Of a stretch of DNA of 64,000 nt, positions 61,224-64,000 are shown piece by piece; within the stretch, counting starts at the first letter, position 1; every line of letters starts with the position of its first letter. The notes under the pieces were generated by a model. It saw only the letters and a list, made by a program, of their open reading frames with translations, ran no database searches and had not been told where the DNA came from. The position numbers and the translations under genes were made by a program. The DNA is from Streptomyces blattellae (GTDB lineage: Bacteria; Actinomycetota; Actinomycetes; Streptomycetales; Streptomycetaceae): positions 1 to 64,000 of the forward strand of contig NZ_WJBG01000147.1 of NCBI RefSeq assembly GCF_009709555.1. Reading direction: 5' to 3'.

Positions 61224-62480
61224 TCACTCACCGAACTGCTGCTGCGTCTGCTCAAGGACATCCGAGATCGTCGTCCGGCCGGTGTACACCGACACGAGAT
61301 CCGGCGTGATGGCCTCGTTGATCTCCGCCCAGTCGGGCGTCGAACGCTGCCCCTCAAGGTTCGAGAACGCGGCGTCGAAAGCCTTCTCCACCTCGTCGCG
61401 GACGCCCGCGTCGAGTGACTCGAAGTAGAGCGGCTGCGACGAGGTCCGCGCCGGGTAACTGCGGCCGGACGACGCGATCTGGTTCTGGGCCTGCTCGCCG
61501 ACGAGCGAGCCGAGCACCTTCAGGGCCGCCTCCTTGTTCTCGCAGTCCTTCGAGATGCCGTATCCCGAGCCGAGCACGAGACCGAGGCGCTCGCCGTCCT
61601 GGCTGGGGAGATCGGCCATGCCCGCTTCGAAGCCCGCCTCGTTGTTCAGGTAGGTGACGGCGTTCCATGTGCCGTCGACGGCCATGGCGACGTTCCCCGC
61701 CTGATACTCCTGCTCGCCCCAGCTGGTTTCCGCCGCCGACGGCGGCACCGAGCCGTAGCCGTCCTCGGCCATGCGCGCGTACCACTCCGATGCCTCGACG
61801 AACGCGGGATCGTCGAGCGTCAGCGCGCCCGACTCGTCGACCGGCTGGGTGCCCGCCTTCGCGATCGGCAGCGCCATCCACTGGAGTTCACTCATGGCCA
61901 TGCCGAATCCGGGGTGCTCGTCGGTCGTCGTGCTCTTGACCGCGGCGTCGAAGTCATCGAAGGACCAGCCGGCGGCGGGCTCGGGCGTACCGGTCTCCGC
62001 GAACATGTCCTTGTTGTAGAAGACCGTCATCGCCGCGACGTCGTACGGCAGACCGTAGAGCTCCCCGTCGTAGCTCATGATGTCGAGCGAGCCGTCGGTG
62101 AAGTCGGCCTTGTCGATGCCCGCGGTCTTGAGGTCGGCGTCGGTGAGCGGCATGAACGCCTCGTGATAGCCGGACAGCCGCTGGCCGTTCATGGCGGTGA
62201 TGCACGCGACGTCGCCCGACGAGAGGTTCGTCGTGAGCTTCGTGAAGTAGTCGTCCCACGGGGCGTGCTGGAGTTTGATCTCGATGTCCGGGTTCTCGGC
62301 GCGGGCGATCTCAAGCTGCGCCTGTAGCGCCTCGATGTCGGACTCGGCAGCCGCCCACATGTTCCAGACGATCGTCTCCGAGGACGATCCGCCGTTCTCG
62401 GACGACGGCGTGCCGCACGCGGTGAGTGTGAAGGCGACGCCGGTCGCGACGACCGCTGCGAGGGACTTGCCCATCTTCAT
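61224..62480 (-). CDS. Extracellular sugar-binding lipoprotein of an ABC importer
   Basis: A 418-residue type 1 solute-binding protein. The signal peptide ends in the lipobox LTAC with Cys22. Family features: TIVWNMWAAAESDIEALQAQ, VACITAMNGQRLSGYHEAFM, LYGLPYDVAAMTVFYNKDMF (about residues 140-160), and WGEQEYQAGNVAMAVDGTWN (about 250-270). It delivers an oligo- or monosaccharide to the two permeases. Ligand probably derived from GH29/GH84 digestion, by context only. Codons are somewhat less GC-rich than in neighbours. Confidence 0.94.
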   Translation of the reverse strand: MKMGKSLAAVVATGVAFTLTACGTPSSENGGSSSETIVWNMWAAAESDIEALQAQLEIARAENPDIEIKLQHAPWDDYFTKLTTNLSSGDVACITAMNGQRLSGYHEAFMPLTDADLKTAGIDKADFTDGSLDIMSYDGELYGLPYDVAAMTVFYNKDMFAETGTPEPAAGWSFDDFDAAVKSTTTDEHPGFGMAMSELQWMALPIAKAGTQPVDESGALTLDDPAFVEASEWYARMAEDGYGSVPPSAAETSWGEQEYQAGNVAMAVDGTWNAVTYLNNEAGFEAGMADLPSQDGERLGLVLGSGYGISKDCENKEAALKVLGSLVGEQAQNQIASSGRSYPARTSSQPLYFESLDAGVRDEVEKAFDAAFSNLEGQRSTPDWAEINEAITPDLVSVYTGRTTISDVLEQTQQQFGE

Positions 62481-62519
62481 GGTGTCTTCCCGTCTTTCAG
62501 GGTTGTCTCAGGGTTCTTG

Positions 62520-62563
62520 GATGCCGGTCAGGCACTGCCGGTCAGGCACTGCCGGTCAGGCAC
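62520..62563. repeat. 14-base tandem repeats at the end of the GH29 gene
   Basis: Three copies of TGCCGGTCAGGCAC overlapping the stop codon (62556-62558) of the fucosidase gene. Each unit is itself a near palindrome (GCCGGTCAGGC). Confidence 0.85.
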
Positions 62564-63830
62564 CCGGTTCGAGGTAGAGCTCGATCACGGGAACCGCGAC
62601 CTCTGGCCGGACCGTGGGCAGGTGGAGCGTCAGGGTGCCGGCGGGCTGGCCGCCGGGCTCGGTGTTCCATGCCTGCTGATCGGGGGCGATCTCGCTGGTA
62701 CGGAGCTGGGAACCGTCGTGCAGCAGGCGCGCGAAGCGCACCTTGCCGGCGAGGTCGCGCAGGTGGACGTGGCCGAACGGCCAGGTGAAGAGGTGGAGGT
62801 AGAGGCGGTCGTCGCGGCGTGTGAAGACGGCCCCTGACGGTGCGTCCCAGCGTGCCGCGCCGGCCCCGATGACGGCTCGCTCGTGCAGCGCCATCCACTC
62901 ACCGATCGATTCGAGGGAGCGGAGATCGTGGGGAGCGACTGCCCCGCGGCCGTCAGGGCCGACGTTGAGGAGCAGGTTGCCGTTCTTCGACACCGTGTCG
63001 ACGAGCATGCGGATGACCAGGTCCGGGCTCTTGTGGCCGAGGTTGTCGCGGTCGTAGCCCCATGAGCCGTTGAGGGTCTGGCAGGCCTCCCACCTCACCT
63101 CGGCGCCGTCGCGTTCGAGTGGCGCGTCCGGCTGGTACTGCTCGGGGGTGACGAGGTCACCGGGGATCCAGAGGCGGTCGTTGACGATGATGTCGGGCTG
63201 CAGCTCGCGCGTCATGGCGAGCAGTCCCTCCGAGTCCCAGTCTTCGGGCCCCTTGCCCTCCCAGCCGTCGCGCGGGTCGACGTAGGTGAAGTCGTAGAAG
63301 AGGTAGTCGATCTTCCCGTAGCCGGTGAGGAGCTCCCGCAGCTGGCCGTGCAGATACGCGCGGTATCGGGCCATGTCGCGGCCCGCGTTCAGCTCGCGGG
63401 CGTCGGGGCGGTCGCGCAGTGGGTGGTGGTAGTCGATCGTGAAGTCGGGGTGGTGCCAGTCGATGAGCGAGAAGTACAGCCCCACCCGGATCCCCTCGGC
63501 ACGGAACGCTTCGAGGAACTCGCGCACCAGGTCGCGGCCGCAGGCACGGACGCTGCTGTAGTCGGAGAGTGCCGTGTCGAACAGCGTGAAGCCCTCGTGG
63601 TGCTTCGAGGTGAGAACGGCGTACCGCATGCCCGCCCGCTTCGCGGCCCGGGCCATCGCCGGGGCATCGAACCGGTCCGGGTCGAAGAAGGCGGTGTGCT
63701 TCTCGTACTCCTCGGGTGATGTGCGCTCGCGCGACATGACCCATTCGTGACGGGCGAGCGTGCTGTAGAGCCCGAAGTGGATGAACAGGCCGAAGCGGTC
63801 GCGCGTGAACCATTCGTGCGGATGCGCCAT
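62556..63830 (-). CDS. GH29 alpha-L-fucosidase
   Basis: A 424-residue cytosolic-looking protein (no signal peptide): HEWFTRDRFGLFIHFGLYST at residues 5-24, YAVLTSKHHEGFTLFDTALS (69-88), LYFSLIDWHHPDF, and the nucleophile region YLFYDFTYVDPRDGWEG (about 172-188) with Asp in FYDF. Downstream SKNGNLLLNVGPDGRG is typical of the family. It releases fucose by a retaining mechanism. The start is ATG 63830 with GGAGGAGG 6 bases upstream; a longer form from 63872 is less likely. First gene of the leftward sugar operon. Confidence 0.92.
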   Translation of the reverse strand: MAHPHEWFTRDRFGLFIHFGLYSTLARHEWVMSRERTSPEEYEKHTAFFDPDRFDAPAMARAAKRAGMRYAVLTSKHHEGFTLFDTALSDYSSVRACGRDLVREFLEAFRAEGIRVGLYFSLIDWHHPDFTIDYHHPLRDRPDARELNAGRDMARYRAYLHGQLRELLTGYGKIDYLFYDFTYVDPRDGWEGKGPEDWDSEGLLAMTRELQPDIIVNDRLWIPGDLVTPEQYQPDAPLERDGAEVRWEACQTLNGSWGYDRDNLGHKSPDLVIRMLVDTVSKNGNLLLNVGPDGRGAVAPHDLRSLESIGEWMALHERAVIGAGAARWDAPSGAVFTRRDDRLYLHLFTWPFGHVHLRDLAGKVRFARLLHDGSQLRTSEIAPDQQAWNTEPGGQPAGTLTLHLPTVRPEVAVPVIELYLEPGA

Positions 63831-63900
63831 CGAGCCTCCTCCATTGCCGTCGGCGACTTCGTAAGCTTCCATCGGGTATTCACTCCCGAGTTCCGGAGGG

Positions 63901-63934
63901 TATCGACAGAAGTAACGCGTATAAAGTGTCGATA
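63901..63934. promoter_or_regulatory. Operator-like inverted repeat upstream of the fucosidase operon
   Basis: TATCGACA (63901-63908) and TGTCGATA (63927-63934) are exact inverted repeats 18 bases apart, 71 bases upstream of the GH29 start, in an AT-rich stretch that also holds GTAAC/GTTAC and two CGATAAA copies. A LacI- or GntR-type regulator is likely, perhaps encoded beyond the window edge. Confidence 0.55.
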
Positions 63935-64000
63935 AAATAACGATAAAGTTACTGCGGCGCCGTAAGAAGTCGGCAGCACCACGCCCAGCCAGTTGCGCCC

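Overview
The window looks like a chromosomal segment of a Streptomyces species. Base composition is very GC-rich with strong third-position G/C bias, GTG starts are common, xre/DUF397 pairs are present, and the gene set is typical of the genus: a fused FO synthase and the AfsR-AfsS-AfsK-KbpA regulatory genes. From memory, gene order resembles the S. coelicolor region around SCO4421-SCO4442 (TetR, KbpA, AfsK, AfsS, AfsR, FO synthase, D-Ala-D-Ala carboxypeptidase, an xre/DUF397 pair). I could not run an alignment.

Left part (1-24.9 kb). It opens with the low-complexity N-terminus of a leftward protein, probably a D-Ala-D-Ala carboxypeptidase. Next come a GPP34 protein, an xre/DUF397 pair, a divergent pair (unknown protein / SDR), a sodium:solute symporter, a degenerate ADP-ribosylglycohydrolase-like protein and a DUF2165 gene broken by an amber codon. 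A three-gene operon follows (9754-12792): an EACC1 protein, a membrane-anchored caspase-like protease with an extracytoplasmic domain, and a small membrane protein carrying a second copy of that domain. After it come FO synthase (F420 pathway), a CehA/McbA-type metallohydrolase interrupted by another amber codon, small housekeeping or accessory genes, decayed genes (20.9-21.2 kb and 23.0-23.7 kb), a second xre/DUF397 pair and a MazF-type toxin-antitoxin module.

Middle (25-54 kb). Here lie genes for acyl-CoA and oxidative catabolism: aldehyde dehydrogenase, two amidohydrolases, two LLM flavoproteins, two SDRs (one at 5 kb), an acyl-CoA ligase, two thiolase-like proteins each with a DUF35 partner, enoyl-CoA hydratase, acyl-CoA dehydrogenase and a Ddn-type protein. 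They are scattered, but nine copies of one palindrome (CTGACG-N3-CGTCAG, up to one mismatch) sit at their promoters, so they appear to form one dispersed regulon. Its genes are interleaved with the afs regulatory locus (afsR-afsS at 35.6-39.0 kb; afsK-kbpA at 44.4-47.8 kb). A TetR gene next to kbpA is a candidate regulator. Two tandem secreted proteins (30.6-32.2 kb) look like aerolysin-type beta-pore proteins, tentatively.

Right part (54-64 kb). A flavin monooxygenase is followed by a leftward sugar-utilisation locus: GH29 fucosidase, ABC binding protein and two permeases, an unrecognised protein with an 18-copy 5-residue repeat, a ROK kinase, and a secreted GH84 hexosaminidase preceded by two DasR-like (dre) operators. 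This points to uptake and breakdown of amino-sugar or fucose-containing glycans.

Several genes are broken (two TGG-to-TAG nonsense changes, one frameshift, one truncated nuclease), and short tandem repeats mark many gene ends.
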